A stretch of 64,000 nucleotides of DNA, taken from positions 186,001 to 250,000 of the forward strand of contig NZ_JAFCKT010000009.1 in assembly GCF_018129985.1 (NCBI RefSeq). Direction: 5' to 3'. The position numbers were made by a program, and so were the translations under genes. Source of the stretch: Bradyrhizobium sp. SZCCT0148. GTDB taxonomy: Bacteria; Pseudomonadota; Alphaproteobacteria; Rhizobiales; Xanthobacteraceae. Under the pieces are notes generated by a model that worked only from the letters and a program-made list of their open reading frames with translations, did not search any database and was not told the origin of the DNA. This document shows, piece by piece, positions 17,035 to 26,463 of the stretch (positions are counted from its first letter, which is position 1; the number at the start of each line of letters is the position of its first letter).

Positions 17035-18117
17035 TCAGCCGGGCTGGCCAGCCGGCACCGCGCGCGGCTGCATCTCCACGGACTGCCGCGACGCCAGCCG
17101 CTCCACCTGCATCACTGCGAGCATCAGCACGACGATCGCGACCGCCTGGTGCGACAGTGCGAGGTCGATCGGCACCTGGTTGAGCAATGTGAGAATGCCG
17201 AGCACCGCCTGCAGGCTCACCGCCGCGAACAGCCAGAGCGCGCCGCTCGCCGCAGCACCGGCGCGTGACCGCACCGCGTCGACCGCGTGGAGCGCGGCCA
17301 GCGCGAACAGAGCATAGGCGGTCATGCGGTGCTCGAACTGCACCGTCAGCACGTTATCGAACATGTTGCGCCACCACGGCGTCTCGAACCACAGCCGCTC
17401 GGCCGAGGGAATGAACGCGCCGTCGATCTGCGGCCAGGTATTGTAAGCGCGGCCCGCGCGCAGGCCCGCGACCAGCGCGCCGAAATAAATCTGCACGAAC
17501 GTCACGACGAGCAGCAGCGCGCTCGTGAACCGCAGCCGCGCCGATGCCGCAATCTGCGGCCGCTCCTTGAGCCGTCGCACCGTCCAGACGATGCCGGCGA
17601 AGATCAGCAACGCGAGCACGAGATGCGTCGCCAACCGATATTGCGAGACCTCGACCCGCCCGGTGAGGCCCGAGGCGACCATCCACCAGCCGACCGCGCC
17701 CTGGAGCCCGCCGAGTGCGAACAGCAGCCACAGCCTGCGCTTCAATTCACCGGAGAGGCCACCGCGCCACAGGAAGTACAGGAACGGCAGGAGATAGGCG
17801 ACGCCGATGAACCGGCCGAGCAGCCGGTGGCTCCACTCCCACCAGAAAATCTGCTTGAACTCGGACAGGTTCATGCCCGCGTTGAGCTCGCGATATTGCG
17901 GGATCCTCTTGTAGGCCTCGAACGCCTCGGTCCATTGCGCCTCCGACAGCGGCGGCAGGCTGCCCGTCACCGGTTTCCATTCGACGATCGAGAGGCCGGA
18001 TTCCGTCAGCCGCGTCGCGCCGCCGACCAGCACCATCAGCGCGATCAGCGCGGCAACTGAGATCAGCCACCAGCGCACGGCGCGATGCGGGTTGGACGGG
18101 GCGGAAATCGGTGTCAT
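17035..18117 (-). CDS. ctaA: Haem A synthase (COX15/CtaA)
   Basis: About 360 aa with eight membrane helices. Characteristic segments: VLVGGATRLTESGLSIVEWKPVTG, FWWEWSHRLLGRFIG (conserved His), GLQGAVGWWMVASGL, FEHRMTAYALF and LSHQAVAIVVLM with paired His ligands. It oxidises the C8 methyl of haem O to make haem A for aa3 oxidases, in the inner membrane. ATG at 18117 gives the family N-terminus (MTPISAPSNPHRAVRWWL); an upstream in-frame start at 18213 would add an atypical 32 residues. Confidence 0.95.
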   Translation of the reverse strand: MTPISAPSNPHRAVRWWLISVAALIALMVLVGGATRLTESGLSIVEWKPVTGSLPPLSEAQWTEAFEAYKRIPQYRELNAGMNLSEFKQIFWWEWSHRLLGRFIGVAYLLPFLYFLWRGGLSGELKRRLWLLFALGGLQGAVGWWMVASGLTGRVEVSQYRLATHLVLALLIFAGIVWTVRRLKERPQIAASARLRFTSALLLVVTFVQIYFGALVAGLRAGRAYNTWPQIDGAFIPSAERLWFETPWWRNMFDNVLTVQFEHRMTAYALFALAALHAVDAVRSRAGAAASGALWLFAAVSLQAVLGILTLLNQVPIDLALSHQAVAIVVLMLAVMQVERLASRQSVEMQPRAVPAGQPG

Positions 18118-18221
18118 TTCGGGAGCAAAACCAGGACCTGGAGGCTTGAACCGGACTGCGTGCCCCTTATAGTCCCCCGCTCCCGCAGCGCAAGTTACGC
18201 AAAGGCCGCTCATAGTCCGCC

Positions 18222-18443
18222 ATGACGATCCGCACCCGCAAGTTCCTCGGCGCCATCCTACTCCTGGTGCTTTGCACCGTCTGGGCCCTGCTCGGCATGG
18301 CGGCGGCGCAGATGCCGTGGATCGCCGAATCCGGCTGGCGGCAGGCGATCTATTACGTCGTGGTCGGCCTGGGCTGGGTGCTGCCGGCGATGCCGATCGT
18401 GAGCTGGATGCAGCGGCCCGATCGCGTCAAATCTAGTTCGTAG
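18222..18443 (+). CDS. DUF2842 family small membrane protein
   Basis: 73 aa with two membrane helices (FLGAILLLVLCTVWALLGMAAA and IYYVVVGLGWVLPAMPIVSWM), matching the short alphaproteobacterial DUF2842 family that is often next to ctaA or cox genes. Divergent from ctaA. Function unknown; possibly connected with oxidase assembly by association only. Confidence 0.85.
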   Translation: MTIRTRKFLGAILLLVLCTVWALLGMAAAQMPWIAESGWRQAIYYVVVGLGWVLPAMPIVSWMQRPDRVKSSS

Positions 18444-19542
18444 CGCCGCCCGTCGGCTTCACCGGCGCAAAGGCGACGCCTGACACCAGCACGCGCAGCA
18501 TGCGCAGCGACCGAACACGGCCGTCCCAGCAAATCCGCGGCAGCGCGCGCAGATTGGTCCGCCCCTCTGCATCGACGATACCTGATATCGTCGACACCGC
18601 GCTGGCAAAGCCGGCCTCCTCCGCCATCATGACGTGGCTGCGCCGGAACGAGGCGCGATCGCCGAACGGAAAGGCGAAGTGCCCGACCTCGCGGCGAAAG
18701 GCGGATTCGGCGACGGCCTTGCCCATCGTCATCTCGCGCAGCGCCGCGCCATCCTTCATGTTGGCGAGCACGGGATAATTCACGGTCGCGCTTCCGATCG
18801 TGACGAGCGGATCGGCAGCGAGCTTGGCGAGATCTTCCCAATCCATCGACGCCTCGCGCGAGAGTGCGGCAAGATCGATCCGGTAACGCGTACAGAGATC
18901 GGCGATCGCCGCCGACAGATCCGCCGGCGACAGCGAGCGCAGCCAGCTCTCGATATGCGAGAACAGCGCCTGTTTCTCGGCATTGTCCGTGACGACGAAG
19001 CGCTGTTCCTTCTCGCCCATCATCAGGCTGATGCGGCTCTCGCGCGCAATCACCTGTTCGAGCCCGAGCCACCAGGCCTGCCCGACGCCGTCGGGAAATG
19101 CGGTGGGCACGTAGATCGTAAAGGGCACGGCGTTGTGCGACAGCACCGGATAGGCAACGTCGATCAGATCCTTCGACGCACTGTCGAAGGTAAGCGCCAC
19201 AAAACGCCGCTGCTGCGGCAGCGTCACGGCGCGGCGGCAGACCTCGTCCATGCCGACAAACTCATAATCCCAGCGCTTCAATGCGCGAATGGCGCGATCG
19301 AGAAATTGTGGCGTGATCTCGTTCGCGCGCAGCGGCTGAAATCCGCCGCGCCGCCGCGGCCGCACCCGCGCAAAGCGCAGGATGGCGCCGGCACCGCGAC
19401 TGCGCAGCGCGGCCTGGCCGGTGAACCAGGCCAGCTCGAGGCGCAGCCGCGCCAGCCATCTGTCGTCGGATGCCAATATTTCGACCCTTCGCGCCCACGA
19501 GGCGCCCGTTCCCGTTCCATTGTCCTTACCCTTTGTTGACAT
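18433..19542 (-). CDS. Polysaccharide deacetylase (NodB)-like protein with degenerate metal site
   Basis: About 369 aa from the ATG at 19542 (MSTKGKDNGTGTGASW). The NodB-fold core is recognisable: RRFVALTFDSASKD aligns with the TFDDG motif and VTIGSATVNYPVL with the HTxxHP motif, and FAFPFGDRASF with the third motif. However the second Asp is Ser and both metal-binding His are Ala and Tyr, so it is probably catalytically inactive. It opens the exopolysaccharide gene cluster and is divergent (64 bp) from the acyltransferase-like gene; it overlaps the DUF2842 gene end by 11 bp. A longer upstream start is possible but would overlap the divergent gene. Confidence 0.85.
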   Translation of the reverse strand: MSTKGKDNGTGTGASWARRVEILASDDRWLARLRLELAWFTGQAALRSRGAGAILRFARVRPRRRGGFQPLRANEITPQFLDRAIRALKRWDYEFVGMDEVCRRAVTLPQQRRFVALTFDSASKDLIDVAYPVLSHNAVPFTIYVPTAFPDGVGQAWWLGLEQVIARESRISLMMGEKEQRFVVTDNAEKQALFSHIESWLRSLSPADLSAAIADLCTRYRIDLAALSREASMDWEDLAKLAADPLVTIGSATVNYPVLANMKDGAALREMTMGKAVAESAFRREVGHFAFPFGDRASFRRSHVMMAEEAGFASAVSTISGIVDAEGRTNLRALPRICWDGRVRSLRMLRVLVSGVAFAPVKPTGGATN

Positions 19543-19606
19543 TTCTTTGCAAAGGTCGGCCACCGGCCGAATTACGTCTATTTTGATTTCTCGACAGGTT
19601 TCGCGA

Positions 19607-20788
19607 ATGACCATGGCTGCGGCGATGCAAAGCCGGACGGCAGAAGCGCCAGCGCGGTCGAAATCGAGCCGTTTCGCGCATGTCGATATCGTCACGGATC
19701 TCGGCGCCGCCGAGGCGGTCTGGCGCGCCCTCGAGCAGCCCGGCCATCTCTTCACGCCCTATCAGCGGTTTGATCTGCTGAGCCCCTGGCAGCGACTGGT
19801 CGGCGAGCGCGAAGGCGCGCGCCCCTTCGTCGTCATCGCCCGCGATGATGATCACAGGCCGCTGCTGCTGCTGCCGCTCTCGCTGCGCCAAAGCCACGGC
19901 GTGCGCACGGCCTGCTTCATGGGCGGCAAGCATACGACCTTCAACATGGGCCTGTGGAACGCTGCGTTTGCCGCACGGACCGTTGCCGCCGATCTCGATG
20001 CGCTGCTTGCGCCGCTCCGCGAGCACGTCGACGTGCTCGTGCTGACGCAGCAGCCGCAACGCTGGCACGGCCAGCAAAACCCGTTTGCAGCTCTGCCACG
20101 ACAGACCCCGATCAACGGCTGTCCGCAACTGGTGATGGAACCCGGCGGGCCGCCGGCATCGCGGATCAGCAATTCCTTCCGCCGCCGCCTCAAGAGCAAG
20201 GAAAAGAAGCTGCAGGCGCTCGCCGGCTATCGCTATCACCTCGCCACGTCGGACGCGGATGTCACCCGCCTGCTGGACTGGTTCTTCCGCGTCAAGCCGG
20301 TGCGGATGGCCGACCAAAAGCTCCCGAACGTCTTCGCCGAGCCGGGCGTCGAAGAGTTCATCCGCAGCGCCTGCCTTGCGCCGCGCGGTGAAGGCCGCGT
20401 CATCGACATCCATGCACTGGAATGCGACGAGGAGGTGATCGCGATCTTCGCCGGTGTCGCCGACGGCGAGCGCTTCTCGATGATGTTCAACACCTACACG
20501 ATGTCCGAGCACGCCCGCTACAGCCCGGGCCTGATCCTGATGCGCTATATCATCGATCGCTACGCCGAGCGCGGCTACCGGTCGCTCGATCTCGGGATCG
20601 GTTCGGACGACTACAAGCGGATGTTCTGCAAGGACGACGAAGAGATCTTCGACAGTTTTGTCCCCCTGACGTCGCGCGGCAGGGTGGCCGCGATGGCGAT
20701 GTCATCGCTCAGCCATGGCAAGCGGCTGGTGAAGCAGAACCAGATGTTGTTCGACCTGGCTCGACGGCTGCGGCAAGCGTTCGGGTAA
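19607..20788 (+). CDS. GNAT-fold acyltransferase, CelD/BcsL (BioF2-like) family
   Basis: About 393 aa starting MTMAAAMQSRTAEAPAR. The family layout is visible: FTPYQRFDLLSPWQRLVGE, the central SFRRRLKSKEKKLQAL segment, and the GNAT core SPGLILMRYIIDRYAERGYRSLDLGIGSDDYKRMF near the C-terminus. Such proteins accompany exopolysaccharide and cellulose synthesis loci and are thought to acylate sugar precursors or lipids. It shares a 64-bp divergent promoter region with the NodB-like gene. Confidence 0.88.
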   Translation: MTMAAAMQSRTAEAPARSKSSRFAHVDIVTDLGAAEAVWRALEQPGHLFTPYQRFDLLSPWQRLVGEREGARPFVVIARDDDHRPLLLLPLSLRQSHGVRTACFMGGKHTTFNMGLWNAAFAARTVAADLDALLAPLREHVDVLVLTQQPQRWHGQQNPFAALPRQTPINGCPQLVMEPGGPPASRISNSFRRRLKSKEKKLQALAGYRYHLATSDADVTRLLDWFFRVKPVRMADQKLPNVFAEPGVEEFIRSACLAPRGEGRVIDIHALECDEEVIAIFAGVADGERFSMMFNTYTMSEHARYSPGLILMRYIIDRYAERGYRSLDLGIGSDDYKRMFCKDDEEIFDSFVPLTSRGRVAAMAMSSLSHGKRLVKQNQMLFDLARRLRQAFG

Positions 20789-20853
20789 GACATTCTCGAC
20801 TCGCGAGGCCCTCTTTCCTCCCGCGACAACCGCGTATGAACATTCACGAGAGG

Positions 20854-20940
20854 TCGTCATGCCCGGGCTTGTCCCGGGCATCCACGTTCTCCGCACAATT
20901 GACAAGACGTGGATGGCCGGGACAAGCCCGGCCAAGACGG
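20854..20940. repeat. Palindromic intergenic repeat (REP-like, CCCGGGCTTGTCCCGGGC type)
   Basis: Two imperfect copies of a GCCCGGGCTTGTCCCGGGC hairpin in inverted orientation (GCCCGGGCTTGTCCCGGGC and GGCCGGGACAAGCCCGGCC), flanked by inverted CATCCACGT/ACGTGGATG and CGTCAT/AAGACG. It lies between two convergent genes, a place where such elements act as bidirectional terminators or mRNA stabilisers. I recall this class as frequent in Bradyrhizobium genomes. Confidence 0.85.
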
Positions 20941-20959
20941 TATGAGAGAAGGGCGAGCC

Positions 20960-23296
20960 TTACGCCGCCACGACGCGCGGTGTCTCCGCCGCATTCGACG
21001 GCTGCACCGGCTTGCTCAGCATGGTCACCTCGCTGAAGCCGACCGCGCTCAGCTGCTCGCACATCAGCGTGCGCGCGTCGCTCGCCATCGACGCATCCGG
21101 TACCACGACGGCGCGGGCATGCGCCGTCAGCAGTTCGGCCGGAAGGTCGGAAGCGCTACCGGCGTCGATCAGCACGTGATCATAGGCGCGCAGCAGCGCG
21201 TCGATGGCGAGCGTCACCCGAGGCGATTGCAGCACGCTGCGGTCGAAGCCGGGACGGCCGGCCGAGACGAGATGAAGCCGCGACAGCTTGTCCTTTGTGA
21301 TGATTTGCGCGAACGACGCCTCACCCTGCATCAGCTCGGCAAGGCCGGGCGCCGAAGCATCGACGGAGACTGCGGCAATCATCGGCGAAGACGCGGCGAG
21401 ATCCACCACGACGACGCGGGCCTCGCGCGCCAGATGCCGGGCCAGCGTCAGCGTCGACAGCGTGATGGCCTCGCCGGAAGCGGTACCGAGCACGGTCACC
21501 TTTTTCGCCGCAACGCCCGCGGCGCGCAGGCTGTCGGCCAGCCGCTCGATCTCGGTGAATTCGTTGAGCTCGGCCTCATCGATCATCTCCGGCTGAAGCG
21601 GCGCCAGCTCCGCCGTGACCGGATCGGCGATCGGCTCGATCTCCGGCTGAGCGACCGGCTGGACAACTGGTTGGACAACCGGCTCCTGGCGCAACGGAGC
21701 CTGCGCCTGCACCGGCCTGAGCGCGGCCACCGTGCGCGGCGCGGTCTGGCTCAGCAACTCTCCGGTGACGACCACGCCGGACGAGAGCAGCAGCGTTGCG
21801 ATCGTCGCGATCAGCACGATCGGCAGCTTCTTCGGATAGGCCGGGGTGTTCGAGACGGCGGCGCGCGAGATGACGCGGCCGTCGGTCGGCGCGGTGTCGA
21901 TGGTCTCGCGGGTATTGGCCTCGCGATACTTGGCGAGATAGCTCTCGAGCAGATCGCGCTGCGCCTTGGCTTCACGCTCCAGCGCGCGGAGCTGAACGTC
22001 CTGGCCGTTGGTCGAGGTCGCCTGCTTCTTGAGCTGCTCGAGGCTCACGGTCAGGCCATCGACCCGGCCGCTGGCGATGCGCGCGTCGCTTTCGAGCGAG
22101 CGGGAAATCTTCGCCGCCTCGTCGCGGATCTGGTTGTCGAGATCGCCAAGCTGCGCCTTCAGCTCCTTGATGCGCGGGTGGTTGCCAAGCAGCGTGGACG
22201 ACTGCTCGGCGAGCTGAGCGCGCAACGTCACCCTCTGCTCCGACAGTCGCCGCATCAATTCGGAGTTCACGACCTCGGACGCCTCGATCGGCTTGCCGCT
22301 CTGGAGCATCTCCTTGATCAGCCGCGCCTTGGATTCCGCATCCGCCTTCATCGAGCGCGCATTGTTGAGCTGGGTGTTGACCTCGCCCATCTGCTGGTTC
22401 GACAGCGTGGTATTGTTGGTGCCGACGAACAGGCTGGACTTGGAACGGAAGTCCTCGACCCTCGCCTCGGCCTCGGAAACCTTCTTGCGCAGGCTTTCGA
22501 TCTCGCCGGAAAGCCACTGGCTGGCGTTCTTGGCCTGCTCCTGGCGCACGCCCTGCTGGAGCACGAGATAGCCGTCCGCGATCGAATTGGCGACGCGGGG
22601 GGCGAGCTCCGGATCGGCGGACTGGAATTCGACCACGATGACGCGCGACTTGTCGACGGCGTAGGCCTGAAGGCGATCGTAATAGGCGTCGAGCACGCGT
22701 TCTTCCGGCGTCATCGAGAACGGATCGCGGCCGATACCGATCATCGCGGCCAGCGACTTCAACGGCGAGACGCCCTGCAGCACCGGATCGAATTCGGGGC
22801 GTTCCGCGAGCTTGTTCTTCTTGATGATCTCCCGCGCCAGATCGCGCGACAGCACGAGTTGCACCTGGCTGGTGACGGCCTCGGCGTCGAGCGCCTGCCG
22901 TTCCTCGGCGCGGTCGCTGCTGGGGCGCAGAAACACGTTCTCGCGTCCGTCGATGAGGATGCGCGATTCGGATTTGTAACGCGGCGTGACGAGATTGACG
23001 ATTGCGACGGATGCGACGAGCGCCAGCACCGTCGGCACGATGATCCAGCCACGCTTGCGCGCCAATGCCGCGCCGAGCGCGTGCAGGTCGATATCGCCGG
23101 ATTCGACTTGTGCCTGCTTGGTGACGAGAGGCGCAGACCGGACGTTGGTCTGCTGTTCGATCTTGGGGTCGATCTTAGGTTCTATCTTGGGCTCGGCCTT
23201 GACTTCAGCTTTGGGCGCGACTTCGGCTTTGGACTTTGCAACAGCCCGCGCAACAACCGCCTTGTCCTTGCCGGCACGCCAGAACGCTAAACGCAT
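20960..23296 (-). CDS. Exopolysaccharide chain-length/export protein (Wzz-GumC-ExoP type) with degenerate ATPase domain
   Basis: About 778 aa. After a cytoplasmic K/E/P-rich tract (PKAEVKAEPKIEPKIDPKIE) comes a first TM helix (GWIIVPTVLALVASVAIVNLV), a long periplasmic coiled-coil Wzz domain, a GumC-like FPKKLP-type segment (PAYPKKLPIVLIATIATLLLS) with the second TM, then a C-terminal CpsD/CapB-like domain. In that domain the Walker A position reads GTASGEAITLST, without the Lys-Ser/Thr pair, and there is no Tyr-rich tail, so it is not a functional BY-kinase by sequence. Start at 23296 has GGGAG 7 bp upstream. It controls polymer length and export in the exo cluster. Confidence 0.92.
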   Translation of the reverse strand: MRLAFWRAGKDKAVVARAVAKSKAEVAPKAEVKAEPKIEPKIDPKIEQQTNVRSAPLVTKQAQVESGDIDLHALGAALARKRGWIIVPTVLALVASVAIVNLVTPRYKSESRILIDGRENVFLRPSSDRAEERQALDAEAVTSQVQLVLSRDLAREIIKKNKLAERPEFDPVLQGVSPLKSLAAMIGIGRDPFSMTPEERVLDAYYDRLQAYAVDKSRVIVVEFQSADPELAPRVANSIADGYLVLQQGVRQEQAKNASQWLSGEIESLRKKVSEAEARVEDFRSKSSLFVGTNNTTLSNQQMGEVNTQLNNARSMKADAESKARLIKEMLQSGKPIEASEVVNSELMRRLSEQRVTLRAQLAEQSSTLLGNHPRIKELKAQLGDLDNQIRDEAAKISRSLESDARIASGRVDGLTVSLEQLKKQATSTNGQDVQLRALEREAKAQRDLLESYLAKYREANTRETIDTAPTDGRVISRAAVSNTPAYPKKLPIVLIATIATLLLSSGVVVTGELLSQTAPRTVAALRPVQAQAPLRQEPVVQPVVQPVAQPEIEPIADPVTAELAPLQPEMIDEAELNEFTEIERLADSLRAAGVAAKKVTVLGTASGEAITLSTLTLARHLAREARVVVVDLAASSPMIAAVSVDASAPGLAELMQGEASFAQIITKDKLSRLHLVSAGRPGFDRSVLQSPRVTLAIDALLRAYDHVLIDAGSASDLPAELLTAHARAVVVPDASMASDARTLMCEQLSAVGFSEVTMLSKPVQPSNAAETPRVVAA

Positions 23297-23501
23297 CGAA
23301 CACTCCCGCAGGGGCAACGCCACCAAGCTACCTCAACCGGGGTGATTACACTCCATTAAGGTTGCCGCTGGGTTAATCGCAGCATGCGGCGACGTGTGCA
23401 GGCGCACTCGTCACCGTTTGTTAACCACGAGACCCCTTAATCCACCTCGATATTTTCCTAGGGATTGTTCGGCATTCGCCGTCGAGCGCTGGTTTTGATT
23501 C

Positions 23502-24635
23502 ATGCCCCCCTTTCCTGACCGGCCGCTTCGCATCCTGCACGCCGTGCGCGCTCCGGTCGGCGGCATCTTCCGCCATATCCTCGACGTCGCCAACGGCCAG
23601 GTCGACCGCGGCCATCATGTCGGCATCCTCGCCGACAGCCTCACCGGCGGCGAGCGCGCCGACAAGGCGCTTGCCGAGCTCGCGCCGCGTCTCAAGCTCG
23701 GCGTGCACCGGCTCGCGATCCGCCGCGAGCCGTCGCCGGACGATGTCCTGGTCTGGCTTCGCATGCGGCGCCTGATCGCCACGCTCAAGCCCGACGTCAT
23801 GCACGGCCACGGCGCCAAGGCCGGCGCCTTCATCCGGATGCGGCGGCGCTCCGACGACACCATCCGCATCTACACGCCGCATGGCGGCTCGCTGCACTAC
23901 CCCCTCAACACCTTCAAGGGCGAGTTTTACGCACGGCTGGAGCGGACGCTGATGGACGCGACCGACCTGTTCCTGTTCGAGAGTGCGTTCGCTCGCGACA
24001 CCTATCAACGCATTGTGGGTAAGCCCAAGGGAGTGGTGCGTTGTGTCTTCAACGGCGTCACGCCCGAGGAATTCGAACCTGTCGTGACTGCCGACGATGC
24101 CACGGACCTCTGCTATGTCGGCGAGTTCAGGCACATCAAGGGCGCCGACCTCCTGGTCGATGCCGTGGCGCGACTGCACGAGGGCGGCAAGAAGGTCACG
24201 CTGACGCTCGGCGGCGACGGCGAGGAAACTGCGGCGCTGAAGGCGCAGGTCGAGAGGCTCGGCCTCACCAATGCGATCCGCTTCATCGGTCACGTCAAGG
24301 CGCGCTACGGCTTCTCCAAGGGACGGCTGCTGGTCGTGCCCTCGCGCGGCGATTCAATGCCCTATGTCGTGATCGAGGCCGGCGCGGCCGGCATTCCCAT
24401 GATCGCCTCCCGCATCGGCGGCATCCCCGAGATCTTCGGTTCCGACAGCCCGGCCCTGTTCACGCCAAGCAATCCGGAGGCCATGGCGGAGGCGATTGCC
24501 GCCGCGCTCGATGATCCCAAGACCACCGCAGAGCGCGCGGTGGCTTTACGCGAACGCATCTCGGCGCATTTCTCGCAAGCCGCCATGGTCGACGGCGTGA
24601 TCGCCGGCTATCGCGACGCATTTGCCAATCATTAA
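23502..24635 (+). CDS. Glycosyltransferase family 4
   Basis: 377 aa GT-B fold. N-terminal acceptor domain with ILHAVRAPVGGIFRHILDVANGQ (Gly-rich loop) and DVMHGHGAKAGAF; C-terminal donor domain with CYVGEFRHIKGADLLVDAVARL, GRLLVVPSRGDSMPYVVIEAGAAGIPMIAS and GGIPEIF, the GT4 EX7E-type region. It transfers a sugar from a nucleotide donor during exopolysaccharide repeat-unit assembly, on the cytoplasmic face of the membrane. Divergent from the Wzz-like gene (205 bp shared promoter region), 60 bp upstream of the sugar-phosphate transferase. Confidence 0.93.
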   Translation: MPPFPDRPLRILHAVRAPVGGIFRHILDVANGQVDRGHHVGILADSLTGGERADKALAELAPRLKLGVHRLAIRREPSPDDVLVWLRMRRLIATLKPDVMHGHGAKAGAFIRMRRRSDDTIRIYTPHGGSLHYPLNTFKGEFYARLERTLMDATDLFLFESAFARDTYQRIVGKPKGVVRCVFNGVTPEEFEPVVTADDATDLCYVGEFRHIKGADLLVDAVARLHEGGKKVTLTLGGDGEETAALKAQVERLGLTNAIRFIGHVKARYGFSKGRLLVVPSRGDSMPYVVIEAGAAGIPMIASRIGGIPEIFGSDSPALFTPSNPEAMAEAIAAALDDPKTTAERAVALRERISAHFSQAAMVDGVIAGYRDAFANH

Positions 24636-24695
24636 CCATTCTTAAGCCCGCTTTAGAAAATCTTCCGATTTGTTCGATAATCCAAGGGCCAGGGG

Positions 24696-26303
24696 ATGCT
24701 GCCCGGGACGCCAATGCCGTTGGCCCGCGGGTGCTTGAAATGGACGTGGACGCCCGTGGAACCGCTCAACGCACGCTCGATGCTCGATGCCGCGACCAGC
24801 GCCGCGGCGAAGCCCGCTGACAAACCCTTCGTGGAGCGTCGCCGCCGGCTGTCGCCCGCAGCCCTCGAAGTCGTCAACCAGAAGGTCGCCCGCGCCTATT
24901 CGCCGATCGTGATTACCGGATTCGTCCGCCTTGCCGACTTCACGCTGCTCAGCCTCGTCGGCATCGCGCTCTATGTCGGCTATGTCATGCCGCACGCCGG
25001 CTTCAGCTGGGTGTACCCGGCCGAAGTCCTCGCGGTGGCGGTCGCCGCAGTGATCTGCTTCCAGGCTGCCGACATCTATCAGGTCCAATTGTTCCGCGGT
25101 CAGCTCCGGCAGATGACACGGATGATCTCGTCCTGGTCGTTCGTCTTCCTGCTGTTCATCGGCATCTCCTTCTTCGCCAAATACGGCAGTGAGATCTCGC
25201 GGCTGTGGCTGGCCGCATTCTACGTCCTCGGGCTCGCCGCGCTGATTGCGGAGCGTCTGGTGCTGCGCTCGCTGGTGCGCGGCTGGGCACGCCAGGGCCG
25301 GCTCGACCGCCGCACCATCATCGTCGGCTCCGACAGCAATGGCGAGCAGCTGGTCGAGGCGCTGAACGCGCAGGAGGATTCCGACATCCATGTTCTCGGC
25401 GTGTTCGACGATCGCAACGACAGTCGCGCGCTCGATACCTGCGCCGGAGCGCGCAAGCTCGGCAAGGTCGACGACATCGTCGAATTCGCCCGCCGCACCC
25501 GCGTCGATCTCGTGCTGTTCGCGCTGCCGATCTCTGCGGAGACGCGCATTCTGGAAATGCTGAAGAAGCTCTGGGTACTGCCGGTCGACATCCGCCTCTC
25601 CGCGCACACCAACAAGCTGCGCTTCCGGCCCCGCTCCTATTCCTATCTCGGCGAGGTGCCGACGCTCGACGTGTTCGAGGCGCCGATCACCGATTGGGAT
25701 CTGGTGATGAAATGGCTGTTCGACCGTGTCGTCGGCAGCCTCGCGCTGCTCGCGGCCCTGCCGGTGATGGCACTGGTGGCGCTGGCGGTGAGGCTCGACA
25801 GCCCCGGCCCGGTGCTGTTCCGCCAGAAGCGCTTCGGCTTCAACAACGAACGCATCGACGTCTACAAGTTCCGCTCGATGTACCACCACCAGGCCGATCC
25901 CACCGCCTCCAAGGTCGTAACCAAGAACGATCCGCGCGTCACCCGCGTCGGCCGCTTCATCCGCAAGACCAGCCTCGACGAGCTGCCGCAGCTCTTCAAC
26001 GTAGTCTTTTCCGGCAATCTCTCTCTGGTCGGGCCGCGCCCGCACGCGGTGCAGGGCAAGCTGCAGAGCCGGCTGTTCGACGAGGCCGTTGACGGCTATT
26101 TCGCCCGCCACCGCGTCAAGCCCGGCATCACAGGCTGGGCGCAGATCAACGGCTGGCGCGGCGAGATCGACAACCAAGAGAAGATCCAGAAGCGCGTTGA
26201 GTTCGATCTCTATTACATCGAGAACTGGTCGGTGCTGTTCGACCTCTACATTCTCCTGAAGACGCCGATCTCACTGCTGACCAAGAACGAGAACGCGTAT
26301 TGA
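24696..26303 (+). CDS. Undecaprenyl-phosphate sugar phosphotransferase (WcaJ/ExoY-like polyprenyl glycosylphosphotransferase)
   Basis: 535 aa (start uncertain: 24696 has AAGGG 7 bp upstream; 24756 GTG and 24780 ATG are alternatives). Four N-terminal membrane helices, a central CoA_binding_3-type Rossmann segment (RRTIIVGSDSNGEQLVEALN), one more membrane helix, then the catalytic bacterial transferase domain: FRQKRFGFNNERIDVYKFRSM, RKTSLDELPQLFNV, GNLSLVGPRPHAV and GWAQINGWRG. It loads the first sugar-1-phosphate (often glucose or galactose) on undecaprenyl phosphate, starting repeat-unit synthesis. Confidence 0.94.
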   Translation: MLPGTPMPLARGCLKWTWTPVEPLNARSMLDAATSAAAKPADKPFVERRRRLSPAALEVVNQKVARAYSPIVITGFVRLADFTLLSLVGIALYVGYVMPHAGFSWVYPAEVLAVAVAAVICFQAADIYQVQLFRGQLRQMTRMISSWSFVFLLFIGISFFAKYGSEISRLWLAAFYVLGLAALIAERLVLRSLVRGWARQGRLDRRTIIVGSDSNGEQLVEALNAQEDSDIHVLGVFDDRNDSRALDTCAGARKLGKVDDIVEFARRTRVDLVLFALPISAETRILEMLKKLWVLPVDIRLSAHTNKLRFRPRSYSYLGEVPTLDVFEAPITDWDLVMKWLFDRVVGSLALLAALPVMALVALAVRLDSPGPVLFRQKRFGFNNERIDVYKFRSMYHHQADPTASKVVTKNDPRVTRVGRFIRKTSLDELPQLFNVVFSGNLSLVGPRPHAVQGKLQSRLFDEAVDGYFARHRVKPGITGWAQINGWRGEIDNQEKIQKRVEFDLYYIENWSVLFDLYILLKTPISLLTKNENAY

Positions 26304-26463
26304 ATTGAGTTTCTCCGTCACGCCCCAAGAAGGGTGGGCATTCAGTACGCCGCAGCGCCAGCCGTCTTCTCCAATGGCCGCCAAGGAGTACTGGATCGCC
26401 GGTCAAGCCGGGCGATGGCGGCGGTGTTTGTGACAACGATTTGCGTAAGCGTATGAGTATCTG

